DNA from: [Phialemoniopsis] sp. UDSM-2020
Taxonomy: Eukaryota > Ascomycota > Sordariomycetes > Thyridiales > Thyridiaceae
Assembly: GCA_018873225.1 (NCBI GenBank)
Contig: JAEILZ010000005.1
Location: 558,001-622,000 of the forward strand
Direction of reading: 5' to 3'
DNA: 64,000 nt
The first letter of the stretch is position 1. Each line of letters opens with the position of its first letter. Below the pieces are notes generated by a model. The model did no database searches, was not told where the DNA came from, and saw only the letters and a list, made by a program, of their open reading frames with translations. Shown here piece after piece: positions 34,220 to 44,766 of the stretch. Position numbers and translations under genes: made by a program.

Positions 34220-36051
34220 ATGCCTGCCGAGGCCTCGTCGCGATCCAAAGTCGGCGCAAAACGTGTTCCCGGTTGTCAGCGTTGCCAGGAACGACACGTT
34301 AAATGCAGCAAAGACAGACCGAAATGCGAAAACTGCCGCAGGGCTCGATATACGTCTCCTTGTGTCTACGAGCGCAAAAGAAGCATTCGATTTCGACAAA
34401 GCAGCTATACCTTCGACACAGGGCGGACTGCGTCTACTCCCAATCGATGCGAGAACTCCGACGATGATGATGGTGACTCTGTCGATCTGAACTACTCTGG
34501 TGAATCCCCTGACACTGCCTTCGACATCATCAATGTGGAACGTCCAATTATACAAGACACACCGGGCTCATTTCCTGGCCAGCGTGTCAATGCCAACACC
34601 AGTCGAGCTCGAGCACGACACCACGATCCTCAGTCTATGAGTCCTTCTACCGACCCTTTCTTTCACGCCTCCCAATCGAGCTCAGGGGAAGCCTCGATCT
34701 TGACTCCCAGTGAATGGGAGGTTGGCCATGCGTTATCGCCTATCTACAGGCCAGCTAGCATTCCTTCAACATCGCCGCGATATCGACAGTCGCCGCGTCG
34801 GACATTGACGAGTGAAATTGACAGCAAGGTGTTCTCATTCTATGTGCGAAGTGCGGGATATTGGGTGAGTTGAGTTCTCTGCTCAGGGTTCCGTCAATAT
34901 ACGTGGATACTGACTAATCGTGTGAAGCTGGACGTAGGATCTCCGAATCATTACTTCCAATGCCATATTCCCCAGATGGCAATGTCAGAACCATTATTAC
35001 TTTACGCCTGTCTAGCATGTGCTTCTCACATCATGTCCATTACTGGGGAAATCGAAAAGTCTGTCGAGGAGTATTACGACAGTAAAGTACTCGAACTCCT
35101 GATACCTCTTTTGTCATCCGAGCTTGCCACATCGTTCAACGAAGTGCTCTTGGCAACCACTGTGATACTCCGGATGTCGGAGCAGTTTCATGACGTTTCC
35201 GAGGATGCTCAGAGGCACTTGAATGGCGCGGCATCCTTGTTTGACGGCACGAATTGGTCTCCACGGGAAAGCAACCTAGCTGTGGCTTCCTTTTGGACTC
35301 ATTTACGAGAGAGCATTCGCGTATGCTTCCTCCATGAACGCCCTTGTTCAATGAATCTTGACCATCTTGTTGAAATAGAGAAGGGGATATTGTCCACATC
35401 AAGTTCTACAAATGACGAGTGGTGGACAAACAAGATTACCTATCTGCTGCTACGGGTGTGTGGTTTCTGTTGGGGCTGCGAAGAGGACGGCCTGTCTTGG
35501 ACTGCGCAACGCCTACAAGTTCTTCTTGATTCTTGGAAAGAGAGCCTGCCAGCTTCATTTCAGCCATGGTGCGTCCGCGAAGTTGTAGGACGGCCCTTCC
35601 CTGAAGTGCAGTACTTTGAGCCATGGCATGGTAAGTGATGCTCGCCCGTGATGCCAATTTGACGACTTTGCTCATATATTGAATCGCAGTGATCGCGTGG
35701 CAGTTCTACTACACAGCAAAGGTAATGCTGGCTGTGAATTGCATCAATGACCAGCATAAAATCAGTCTGGTAGCCTTCCGGCGGTATGTGGAGATTGAGA
35801 TCAATGCCCCGACACGATGGCTCTGCGGCCTGTGCATTTCAGCGACTGCAAACGTCGGGACCAACTTGAATGGGAGTCATCTTGTGGCTTGGTGTGGCCA
35901 ACATCTCTCTGGGAGATACGAGCAGAAAGAAGTATACGAATTTCTCCACAACTTTGGTACTCGCACTGGTTGGCCAGTCAAAGCTAGCTGCCAGAAGCTG
36001 CAAGGGGCTTGGAGGGAATTGGGGACGGGCTTATATGAATGTGTTGAATAG
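34220..36051 (+). CDS. Zn2Cys6 fungal-specific transcription factor
   Basis: Three exons, 34220-34864, 34928-35630 and 35690-36051; 569 aa. The Zn2Cys6 cluster is Cys19, 22, 29, 36, 39 and 48 (GCQRCQERHVKC, PKCENC). A Ser/Asp-rich disordered region follows, then a fungal_trans_2-like domain starting near SEIDSKVFSFYVRSAGYW and running through HYFQCHIPQMAMSEPLLLYA to an LCGLCIS...TGWPVKAS segment near the end, as in ARCA-like regulators. The last exon frame was chosen because it continues that family pattern; overlapping frames at 35870-36097 are shadows. It is divergent from the sugar porter and may regulate it (inference from position only). Confidence 0.88.
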
Positions 36052-36461
36052 ATGGGTGGTCTATCAGGGCGAGCTAGCGCAATCACTGGAAGGGTAGTCT
36101 TGACCAAGATGCCTGAGAGCCATAGACGGTCCGTATTGACCGTCTGTTATTGGCAGATCAAAGATGGTCGTCGTCAGTGATACTGTGGCCACCTACAAAC
36201 GAGCCAAGCAACTGCCTGCCTACTTATCAAGATTGTCTGGTTGCACACATAGCTTAGTAAGAGATTCTGGTCACTATGGTCCACCATTTAGGAGGGCGGG
36301 TACTGCCACAAGTACCGAGTACAAGAGTTGCCTGGCCTACATATGAACGCACGTGTCTCATTTGCGAGATAAATGATCTAGCTCTCTCGATACTGTTGCA
36401 TGCTGTTCGCTCGCATTTTGCCCTTCACGTTGGCAGATTTCCTAGCCCAGCACTATCATCA
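36052..36461. other. Intergenic region upstream of the GT31-like gene
   Basis: 410 bp; the frame of the downstream gene is open from 36276, but without family similarity. Contains the 8-mer CCGAGTAC at 36315-36322, about 145 bp before the ATG. Confidence 0.45.
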
Positions 36462-37982
36462 ATGATGGAATTGCGTCCCTTACACTCTCGCACGACGTGC
36501 GCGCTGCTCACTACCGCCGTTGTCACTGTCTTGCTTTTCATCTCAGCTATACAGTCATGCCCTGGCAGTTCTCCCTCTCTATTTTTCCATGGCCGCAGAC
36601 CAAAGTCTTATGATCTCCCTCTGTTTTCAAGACCACTGTCCAACCGTTCGTCTTCAGCTCCAAAAGGATGTGCAACCGATCTCGAGGCGTTGCGTGGACT
36701 AGAACTCTCTGACAACTTTTATTACTCTCGAAGATGTATCAAGTCGATGGCCACGCCGTACTTCGATCGGAGCACGGTCGCCAATAGTTCCCGTCCTCTC
36801 ATCACCCATAGAACATTGGTGAACCTAACGTCGTGCCCATCGGCGGGAACGATACCATGCAGCGCGTTACCAATGTACACGCCCCCGAAATATCCGCCGA
36901 AATCATACGCTCATCTTCTCTTCGGCGTCGCCTCCACCGCCCAGCGTCTCAATGAGTCGTTGCCAGCATTTGCCCATTGGCTATCCGGCACAAACGCTAG
37001 ACTCGTTGCTGTTGTTGCGGATGCGTCTGAGGAAAGTGATGACATAGAGAGACTTGAGAAAAAGTACATATCACAGGGCGTTAAAGGGTTATTCATGCCG
37101 CCAAGATTACAAGAGCTTCCTCAGGCAATCGGCCTGGACGTCCCAATCGAGTACCACCATTTTGCTTTGGTTCGCGATTTATTGGACTCCGCAACTAGTG
37201 AGACGCGTTGGCTGGGAGTTATTGATGACGATACATTCTTCCCGTCGCTCTATACTCTCGACCAGAAGCTATCACAACACGATCACAATAAGCCAATGTG
37301 GCTGGGCGCTCTATCGGACAGCTTTAACAGCATCAAGCAATGGGGATACATGGCCTACGGAGGAGCAGGAGTCTTCATTTCGCCTCCTCTAGCTCGAGAA
37401 ATCGAACCCAATATCCAGAGGTGTATCCAGGAAGTAGCAACCGGTACACATGCGAACATCACCGGTGACGGTCTACTACGGAATTGCATCTATGCCCATA
37501 CACACGTCAAGCTGACCACTGTCCAAGGTCTCCACCAGCTTGATGTCCATGGCGACATGTCTGGCTTCTTCGAAAGCGGAATTCAACCTACGAGCTTACA
37601 CCATTGGAAGAGTTGGTTCAATGAGCCTGTGCCTCAAATGGCAGCGATCACCCACTTATGCGGGAGTTGCTTCCTCTCCAGATGGATGTTCAAAGACAAC
37701 ATGATGCTGGTCAATGGTTACAGTGTCACTGAGTATCCAGAGGGCCTTGACAAAGTTGATCTCAGCCTAATGGAAGGCACCTGGAATAACTCATTTGACA
37801 ACAATGATTATGATATAAGCTATGGCCCATTGAGGCTTCCTCTGGGTAAAGAACAGAAAAAGAGCTATCGGATATATGATACGATTGTTGGGTCTGATGG
37901 GTTCCTTCGGCAGGTGTATGTGTACAAGGCAGAGAGGACAATTGGCCAAGTGGACGAGGTAATCGAACTCATATGGACATAA
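36462..37982 (+). CDS. GT31-like (DUF604/Fringe-like) type II membrane glycosyltransferase
   Basis: Single exon, 506 aa. A short cytosolic N-terminus is followed by one transmembrane segment (about residues 12-30), the classic type II Golgi topology, and then a Ser/Pro-rich stem. The catalytic domain resembles fungal GT31/DUF604 proteins: HLLFGVAST, then WLGVIDDDTFF with the DxD-type metal site at 255-257, then YMAYGGAGVF and DGLLRNC. Such enzymes transfer sugars from UDP donors onto glycans or glycoproteins in the secretory pathway. Donor and acceptor are unknown. The ATG doublet at 36462/36465 is the chosen start because the signal anchor follows directly; the longer frame from 36276 would bury it. 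Confidence 0.85.
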   Translation: MMELRPLHSRTTCALLTTAVVTVLLFISAIQSCPGSSPSLFFHGRRPKSYDLPLFSRPLSNRSSSAPKGCATDLEALRGLELSDNFYYSRRCIKSMATPYFDRSTVANSSRPLITHRTLVNLTSCPSAGTIPCSALPMYTPPKYPPKSYAHLLFGVASTAQRLNESLPAFAHWLSGTNARLVAVVADASEESDDIERLEKKYISQGVKGLFMPPRLQELPQAIGLDVPIEYHHFALVRDLLDSATSETRWLGVIDDDTFFPSLYTLDQKLSQHDHNKPMWLGALSDSFNSIKQWGYMAYGGAGVFISPPLAREIEPNIQRCIQEVATGTHANITGDGLLRNCIYAHTHVKLTTVQGLHQLDVHGDMSGFFESGIQPTSLHHWKSWFNEPVPQMAAITHLCGSCFLSRWMFKDNMMLVNGYSVTEYPEGLDKVDLSLMEGTWNNSFDNNDYDISYGPLRLPLGKEQKKSYRIYDTIVGSDGFLRQVYVYKAERTIGQVDEVIELIWT

Positions 37983-39412
37983 TTTGAATTGGTCAGCAGT
38001 AACTTTCCAGTCGACTCCTTGCAGCAGGTCAAATATCGTAACCATGATCTATTTAGGGTTCATTGTCCACTATGAAGAGGTCGAAATGCAGTAGTTGTGA
38101 CGTGGGCTGACTCAGTCTGCACCTGCAGACCAATCTACGCCCCGTCCGGACCATTGCGCAGCCAACCAATCTTCAATCACAGTCGCTAGAACAAAAACAC
38201 TTCTTGCAATTGGCGATGATGAGTCAATGCCTCTAGCTATCAGGACCAAACTTCTAGCGACGCCGCCCCTGCAGCAGGATAGGGGTTGAGTTCAAGACCT
38301 TATGCTGGGCTTAAATGCAAAGAGGGTGTCATATGCCTTGGCGCCCTTCGAAACGCGACAGTCCAGGTTTCCCTTGCACTAATGCCGCAGGTTCTGTATG
38401 GTGAGTCAGCCCTAGACCGTAAAGTCGTTGGTGTACGGAGTACTGGATTGTCGACCCACTCGGCTTTGCCGAGTGATAGGTTTTGCGAGCAGAATCCGAG
38501 GGGCGTGGCACAAAGCATGGCTGGCAATGCTTCAGTCACCTCGGATCCATGTCAATCCAAAGCAAGGCGTGAAGAAAGAACTGCTTGTTCGGTAATTACA
38601 GACGCTAGCTATGTGGTGTAGCCCCTTCAAGACACTAGGCGTAGATCTTCGAGCTTGTTGGTATCGCTCAAAAAGCAAGGAACTTGAAGTCAGGGATCTT
38701 TGCATGGGCGGCCATTCGTGAGTAGCTCCGCAACAAGAACGCCATATTTGGAAAGATTTCGGCGATTTGGCGGTGAAACTTCCGAAGGATGATTCCCGGG
38801 ACCATACCGGCCAAGCATCCTATCGTGTGCTACTATCCCCAAACGCAGCGATAGCACCGAGCTAGTCATTCGGAAAAGCAAGAGGGATTGAAATCTCTGG
38901 AGTAGCGAAAAGTCTCCGATACGAGCTCGTGATGTCGCTTTCTCTTTCGGTCTTTCAGTTCCGGAGGCTTGTGGCATTTGATACCGTTATAGCGCTTGCA
39001 AGGGAATCAATTATGTTTTAAGCTGACCTCTTGAGCTGCTGTGTCTCATTCACGTAGGCTTAAATATCTCGTACATGGGTACATAATATTCAATCAAGGT
39101 GTAGAGCTCACATAAACATAGTTCTAACACAAAGTGGCCGTTTGGATAATTTGAACACTGATGTAGGAAAGATGCCCTTTGATATGACCATGTAGAAGCA
39201 CCGCTAGTATCCGATTTCGTAGATCTCAAATCGGCTTTCCTATGAAAGTGTCTCGAACTAGTCTGACTTGGACTAGTAAAGTTTGATGGACTACTGAAGA
39301 TTGACCTTTACGTTGGCTAGCACATCATCAGGGACTACAGCACATGTATTTCGCCAAGCTCTGTGGACTAACGGTGCCTTCGCAGGCAAGCTTATGATAC
39401 TGAGGTGTGAGC
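37983..39412. other. Convergent intergenic region with a short perfect hairpin
   Basis: 1430 bp between GT31-like and acyltransferase genes. The longest frames (about 110 codons, 38286-38621) have no recognisable domain. It includes a perfect hairpin at 38457-38475 (separate entry) and the GTACGGAGTAC motif at 38433-38443. Confidence 0.5.
38457..38475. repeat. Perfect 8-bp inverted repeat (hairpin)
   Basis: CACTCGGC and GCCGAGTG are exact reverse complements separated by a TTT loop. Its role is unknown; it might be a remnant terminus of a small mobile element. No T-run follows it on either side. Confidence 0.6.
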
Positions 39413-40867
39413 CTAGCCTCTTTTCAGACATGCCATCTCAAGCTTTCGAGCCAGCTTGATCATGGGAATATCAATCATTCTCCAAAAGATGTCTGCAATC
39501 CAGATCACGACTGATCCTATGATCACAAGCCCCACGAACCAGCTTGTCAGTCGTTGCATTGGCGTGACAGTGCCAAACAACCCTTTGACACCTGTTTGCG
39601 CGATTGGCGGTCTAAACATCTTAGTGCCCTGCTCCCCGATTGAAGGCACGAAAACACTACCGATCACCTCTTGCTGTAGAAGTTCAAGTATTGGTCCATG
39701 GACAATGTATACAGCATAACTGATACGGCCACAATACTGAGCAAGGCGACTTTCTAGTAGCCGTCTTAATGGTCCAAGCTCTCCACTCGACCGGACCATA
39801 AGTACGGCTATAAGAGCGAACCAGAATTTCTGTGGTGCCAGGTTGTCCATCATTGCAAATGATTGTGGCGTGTTCGCCAAAAGGTAGCTGATTCCTGGTG
39901 CCCTGTCGGCATCAACATTGGGCCAACCCCCGACAAAGAAAAAGGCCATGACTGCAGCAACATGCGCAGAGGAGTGGCCCACTGAGCTCCAGGAGGTGTA
40001 CTTCTGCACACCAGCAGACGGCTGTGAGATCTTGGGTTGACCTGCTTCTTTCACATGCATTTCAGCCAAGAACATCCCAGCTAGGAACTCAAACCCTGCC
40101 CACTCGCCACAGGCGAGACAGTAGAGCATGAGGACGAGAGTGCTGACTCCTCTTGCCAACGAATGCAACTGAGAGAGCCCCAAGATAACCACAAAGAGAA
40201 GCATAGAGTGTGCAAACTCGATTGGGATTGTCCACAAGTGCACGTCATACATTGGACGTAGATCTGTATCCCAAGCCCACGGCCACAGAATCCCGTAAAA
40301 CAATGCACCAACCCAGGTGCGAAATTGTATTGCGTAAGAAGGGGCAGGTTCATGTATCCAACCAGTTTGAATAAGGATCATGACCAGAAACGTCGAGACG
40401 ACACAGGGTCCATAAAGGCGTAATGGTCTACGGAATACTGATGACGACAGTATTAAGAAGCAACGTTCGAAATCCAGGGAATATATCGCTTTGAGGGGTT
40501 TATATGAAAGAGCAAACCCTGAGATGACGAAAAAAACATGAACCATCGGGCGTCCGGAGAAGATGACTCGTATGAACGGTAGTTGAATTATGGATGACGG
40601 CGTTCCCTCGGGGCCGAGGCCGTAGTATGGCAGCAGATAGTCATGATTTTCCTCTGTGTAATGGCAGATGAATACGACAATTGCAGCAAGACCACGGAGG
40701 CCGTCGAGATAGGAAGTTGAATGACGCGGCCATTCTGCTTGGTGGTCAGAAATGGCGAAGCTCGGCAGTAGGTACCGGAGCTTGTGCCCCCTTTGTGAAA
40801 GCCATATAATCAGCCAGCCTAGGCCGAACGAGGCAGTTTGCAAAGGTTTAGATTGCGCAAAAATCAT
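39413..40867 (-). CDS. Acyltransferase 3 family membrane protein
   Basis: Single exon, 484 aa from the first in-frame ATG (40867). The frame upstream is open only from a TTG. The family signature YLDGLRGLAAIVVFICHY is near residue 55, followed by RPMVHVFFVISGFALSY and about ten hydrophobic segments, ending with YCGRISYAVYIVHGPI. Acyltransferase-3 proteins O-acetylate (or otherwise acylate) sugars, lipids or small molecules at membranes, and fungal ones are often near glycan or secondary-metabolism genes. It is divergent from the carboxylesterase gene and near two glycosyltransferases, which suggests glycan acetylation (inference). Confidence 0.88.
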   Translation of the reverse strand: MIFAQSKPLQTASFGLGWLIIWLSQRGHKLRYLLPSFAISDHQAEWPRHSTSYLDGLRGLAAIVVFICHYTEENHDYLLPYYGLGPEGTPSSIIQLPFIRVIFSGRPMVHVFFVISGFALSYKPLKAIYSLDFERCFLILSSSVFRRPLRLYGPCVVSTFLVMILIQTGWIHEPAPSYAIQFRTWVGALFYGILWPWAWDTDLRPMYDVHLWTIPIEFAHSMLLFVVILGLSQLHSLARGVSTLVLMLYCLACGEWAGFEFLAGMFLAEMHVKEAGQPKISQPSAGVQKYTSWSSVGHSSAHVAAVMAFFFVGGWPNVDADRAPGISYLLANTPQSFAMMDNLAPQKFWFALIAVLMVRSSGELGPLRRLLESRLAQYCGRISYAVYIVHGPILELLQQEVIGSVFVPSIGEQGTKMFRPPIAQTGVKGLFGTVTPMQRLTSWFVGLVIIGSVVIWIADIFWRMIDIPMIKLARKLEMACLKRG

Positions 40868-41500
40868 TGTATGTCGATGTATTTGAAGATTCGGGAGCTT
40901 GGAGAGCAGCGCGAAAAGAATAAGGACAATGCGGTAACAGGATGTTAATATGTTCAATGGGCGAGAATCATGATGGTGGTGCCGGCTAAGTTCTCAGTTA
41001 TGAACACAACTTGCGCGTTCAGGGATGAGTTGCATCTGACATGGTCAGCCCGAGTTCCCAGATCCTTCGTCACAGCGTTGTACTCATGACCAAGCTCCTC
41101 TGTCATTTCGCTCAGTCCGATCACACATGCTTCATCCATCTTCGAAAGTACCGAAGAAGTCATATGGATCCACAATACTTACAGGGCACTGCCGCCGATC
41201 AACCATGAATAAATTGCTTACCAAGAAAATTAGTCTTGGTAGGATAGACCCTCTGCCCCGGCGCAACAATGTACGTAAGGACCTACTGTCAAGCCGAAAG
41301 AGAACGTTTGCCCCTGATCGTCAAATACCTGGTCCCTTATCTGCTTCCAGCCTGTCTGACACCTACTCTTATTTGTGGGATCCGAAACAAGAAATACTGG
41401 CCACTGCAAATTGGCTAGGATTGTCCGTTCTTTTCAGTCTTCTTCAGCAATTGCATTTCCCCTTCTCAACAGAAACTTCAACCCTCCATTTTTCGTCAAC
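40868..41500. promoter_or_regulatory. Shared divergent promoter, acyltransferase / carboxylesterase
   Basis: 633 bp between divergent ATGs, no gene seen. Opposite chemistries (acyl transfer and ester cleavage) share this region, so joint control is possible. Confidence 0.4.
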
Positions 41501-43424
41501 ATGGACGTCATGATATACCAAAGACTCAGGCCACATGAGAACCTCTCAAATGAGGATTGTAAGGTCGTGTCAGATGGCCGCAAGCGTAAATCCTGCGTGG
41601 CATTTTGCATTCCGCTTGCGGTGCTCATATCCATTCTGACCAGCCTCTCATTCTGGAGTTGCTACCAATCAACGAAACAAACCTACAACGGCTCCATACT
41701 GGCGAAAACAGTCAATGGTACTTACGCAGGTCGATATGACGATGCCTACAATCAACTTCATTTTCTCGGTATGCCGTATGCAACTCCCCCAACTGGTGAG
41801 CTTCGATTCAAGCCGCCGATCCCTTGGAATGTTTCATGGAATGGTGTACGTGATGCGACGAGTTATGGCTCCACATGCGTCACTTACGGTGTAAGTCCAC
41901 TTCCCAAGATACCTGACTCCATCGGGCACCAAAGGACCAAGACTTAGCCATCGTATCAAGAACCACGTCCCTCGATTTACACAGGATGAAGACTGTTTAA
42001 CGATCAACGTTCTTGTCCCGAAACTTGAAGGTCGAAGAATGCCTCTTCCCGTTGCAGTTTTTATTCATGGTGGAGCCAACTATGGATTCTCGTCGCGGGA
42101 TCCAAACTATAACCTAACGTACATTGTGTCCAGTGCGGCACAGAGCGGGATGCCTTTCATTGCCGTCTCTTTGAATTTTCGCGCTTCGATATGGGGATCG
42201 ATTGGCGGCCATGAGGCTTTGGCGACTGGCAATGCCAATCTTGGACTTCAAGACCAGCGACTGGCATTACATTGGATCCAGGAGAACATAGGGCGATTCG
42301 GTGGGGATGCTCGCCAGGTAACTATTTGGGGAGCAAGCTCTGGTGCAAGCAATGTTGGACTACACCTAACTGCGTACGGTGGGAGAGACGATGGTTTGTT
42401 TCGCGCTGCGATACTTCAAAGTGGCAACGCCATAGTGAGAACTCGGTTGCCCCAAACCACGTCCCAGGAAGCATTCGACAATATAGCTTCCTCGGTTGGT
42501 TGCGCAGGAGCAGAAGAGGGGTCCCTTGAATGTCTTCGCCATGTACCCTTTGACCGATTAAATGCGTCCTTCGATGATGGATCAGGGGGCACAAGCAGGA
42601 ACATGACTCCATTCGCAATGCCGTCTATTGACGGAGGTATTGTAAGTCGCTATGGAAGTGTGGCAATGGAAGAATCTAGGTTTGTCAAGGTGCCAATTCT
42701 CATTGGGATTACCACCAACGAAGGTTACGAGTTTGTCGACCCTGGCATACAGTCCTATTCAGGAGATGGACTGGTAAACTATCTACAACGTAAGAACTGC
42801 CCTTTTCACACCGCGGAAGTCATCTAAGATTTGCAACCAGGTGTCTACAAATATCCCTCGGGCTTTATCAAGACGCTACTGTCCTTTTACCCTCCTCGGT
42901 CCAATGCAAGCGAAGAGCCATTGTCTCCTGCGATAAAAGGGATCACAAGTTTCGACCTGTACTCTCGCGCGGAACAGGTACTCGGTGATCTTGAGATGAA
43001 CGCTGCCCATAGGTTGATGTGCGAGGCATTTTCACGGGTGTCTACTTGTTACAGCTACCGTTGGGATGCAGTCGCATTTTATGACTCCGGCAACCCACGA
43101 GAAGGGATTCGACACAGTGCCGAGACTTGGCCCGTTATGCAGAACTTCGATGGTGTAGGTTTCACCAGGAACCCATTTGAGGGTAGAGGGGCCGGGTATT
43201 TCGAAATGGCGAGGGCCGCTGGACTTATGTGGGCAGGCTTTATCACGGCACGAGATCCGAATTTGGCTTTTGGGGACAAGTCTCCTTGGCCCAAGTACAC
43301 CGTCGACTTGCCTCAGAATCTGGTGTTCAATGAGGATGCGACATACTGGGTTGAAGAGGACACGAGAAGACGCTCAGCAACAGAGTATATCCGTAGCAGT
43401 ATGGTGGGTGTTTTACAGAAATAA
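41501..43424 (+). CDS. Membrane-anchored type B carboxylesterase
   Basis: Three exons, 41501-41890, 41985-42789 and 42841-43424; 592 aa. A cytosolic N-terminus is followed by a strong transmembrane segment (about residues 32-54, [18 protein letters not shown]) instead of a cleavable signal, predicting a type II, lumen- or surface-facing enzyme. Esterase marks are [34 protein letters not shown] and the nucleophile elbow WGASSGAS (Ser248). The elbow reads GASSG where GESAG is usual. It could cleave acetyl or other esters. The 3' end is uncertain: splicing from 43404 to an open, coding-like exon at 43529-43648 would give 625 aa instead. Confidence 0.83.
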
Positions 43425-43528
43425 GTATCACCTGGCAAATCCACGTCGTGCTTCACAAAAACAATTTGAGAGTCCAAATAGAGTTTTCGGACCACGTGAA
43501 TCACCAAATTCATTGACCACTTATCAAG

Positions 43529-43648
43529 GTCGCCGGAGCTTACGAAGTATTGTACCCAGTGCCTGCAGATACTCCAGTTGCCTCCATGGACGCTATCGAG
43601 GTCGAATTTTCACGAAGAGACATCGAACCTCATGTGAGGCTCAAGTAA
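43529..43648 (+). other. Possible terminal exon or gene relic
   Basis: Thirty-nine codons followed by TAA, preceded by an ATCAAG acceptor-like sequence and a TTGAC branch-like site. The peptide begins VAGAYEVLYPVPADTP and contains SRRDIEPHV; its composition looks like real coding sequence, not random frame. It may be an alternative last exon of the carboxylesterase or a leftover of another gene. I do not recognise the family. Confidence 0.3.
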
Positions 43649-43678
43649 GGACAGAATATTTATCGTGATTCACTCTAT

Positions 43679-44766
43679 TTAGTTCTGACTAGTGATCGAG
43701 CCGTCCCCCTCGCCGCATGTAACGAGCTCCCTTGACATGCTATTACATCGGGCACTATACCTGATATTTCTGCTGTAACCAAATTCTGGTGGTGCTGCCA
43801 AATCGTCCCATCCTTCCCATACAGCAATTTCACTGCTTATTTCTCCAGCCTTCTTATGGTGATGGAACAACTCAGGGAAGACAGTAACACAGTTTAACTT
43901 GCCCTGATGACACCACCAGCCTAGCTCGTTTGTGATGATATCATACTTGCTCCCCCGTGCTGCTTGGTATATCTTGCTCGCTGCTGAAGCGGTGATAGCA
44001 TACGCATAGGTACACCGTGGCGAAATTGATCGATAGACAAGACGTAGTTGGGATGGATGATAAACAGATTCGCCGTGGCGATTCCGGTAGATCGGTTCTT
44101 CTGGCAAAGACCTATCCACTCGGGATAGTACAGCCTGAGAGCCTGGTTGAACAATGTCATCTCCGCAGTGACCAAGCCACAATATGTCCCAAGAATCACC
44201 GTAAGGGGAATTCGGAGAGGATAACGTCTGGTTCGTGAGCTGACGTATCATCGGTCCAATTGCGGCCAACTGAAACCTGATCGATATATCCCAATCGGCG
44301 TCATCTTCCATGATCAGGACTGTGGACCAGCCGCTCATTAGCATCTCACGCAGTGCGTTAAGATGTCCCAACCAACACCTCGCTTGCCCGGGGCCGATTC
44401 GAGGTTTTCTTCCTTTGACCGAGGCTCCTCTGAAACGATCAACATCCTGGACTGTCCAGTTTGGCTGCATGGGAGATGTCAGCTTCAGAGATGTCCTCTC
44501 CGCGGCTTTGTAAAGTCCCTCAGATCTCCATGACGGCCCAGCTGATACAACCACAATTTTCTCGAACTGCAATTCGAATTAGTATATAAGTTAGACTTAG
44601 CATCAGGAATATGACATACATTCAAGGTTGAATTGACATGCTGACAATCTTCCAGACCAGGTTCTCTGTGATATAAATCTCCCCAAACCAATAGTCCTAT
44701 GATTATTAAGATAAGACCTGAATACAACTTGACTTGTCGATAGGAACTGAAACTTATTCGGGTCAT
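43679..44766 (-). CDS. GT25-like type II membrane glycosyltransferase
   Basis: Two exons, 44620-44766 and 43679-44566, phase 0; 344 aa. A single transmembrane segment lies at about residues 14-30 (YSGLILIIIGLLVWG), then a short stem. The GT25 (LPS-biosynthesis-like) domain has KIVVVSAGPSWRSEG, GQARCWLGHLNALREM, VLIMEDDADWD (acidic metal site), DILWLGHCGDD and TYAYAITASAASKI. Family members transfer hexoses to glycans or hydroxylysine; the fungal acceptor is unknown. The topology points to the Golgi lumen. It is convergent with the carboxylesterase and about 1.1 kb upstream, in the opposite direction, of the repeat-protein gene. Confidence 0.85.

Noticed and set aside
38286..38621. 111-codon frame in the GT31/acyltransferase gap
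   Set aside because: No family resemblance; it overlaps minus-strand frames of similar size.
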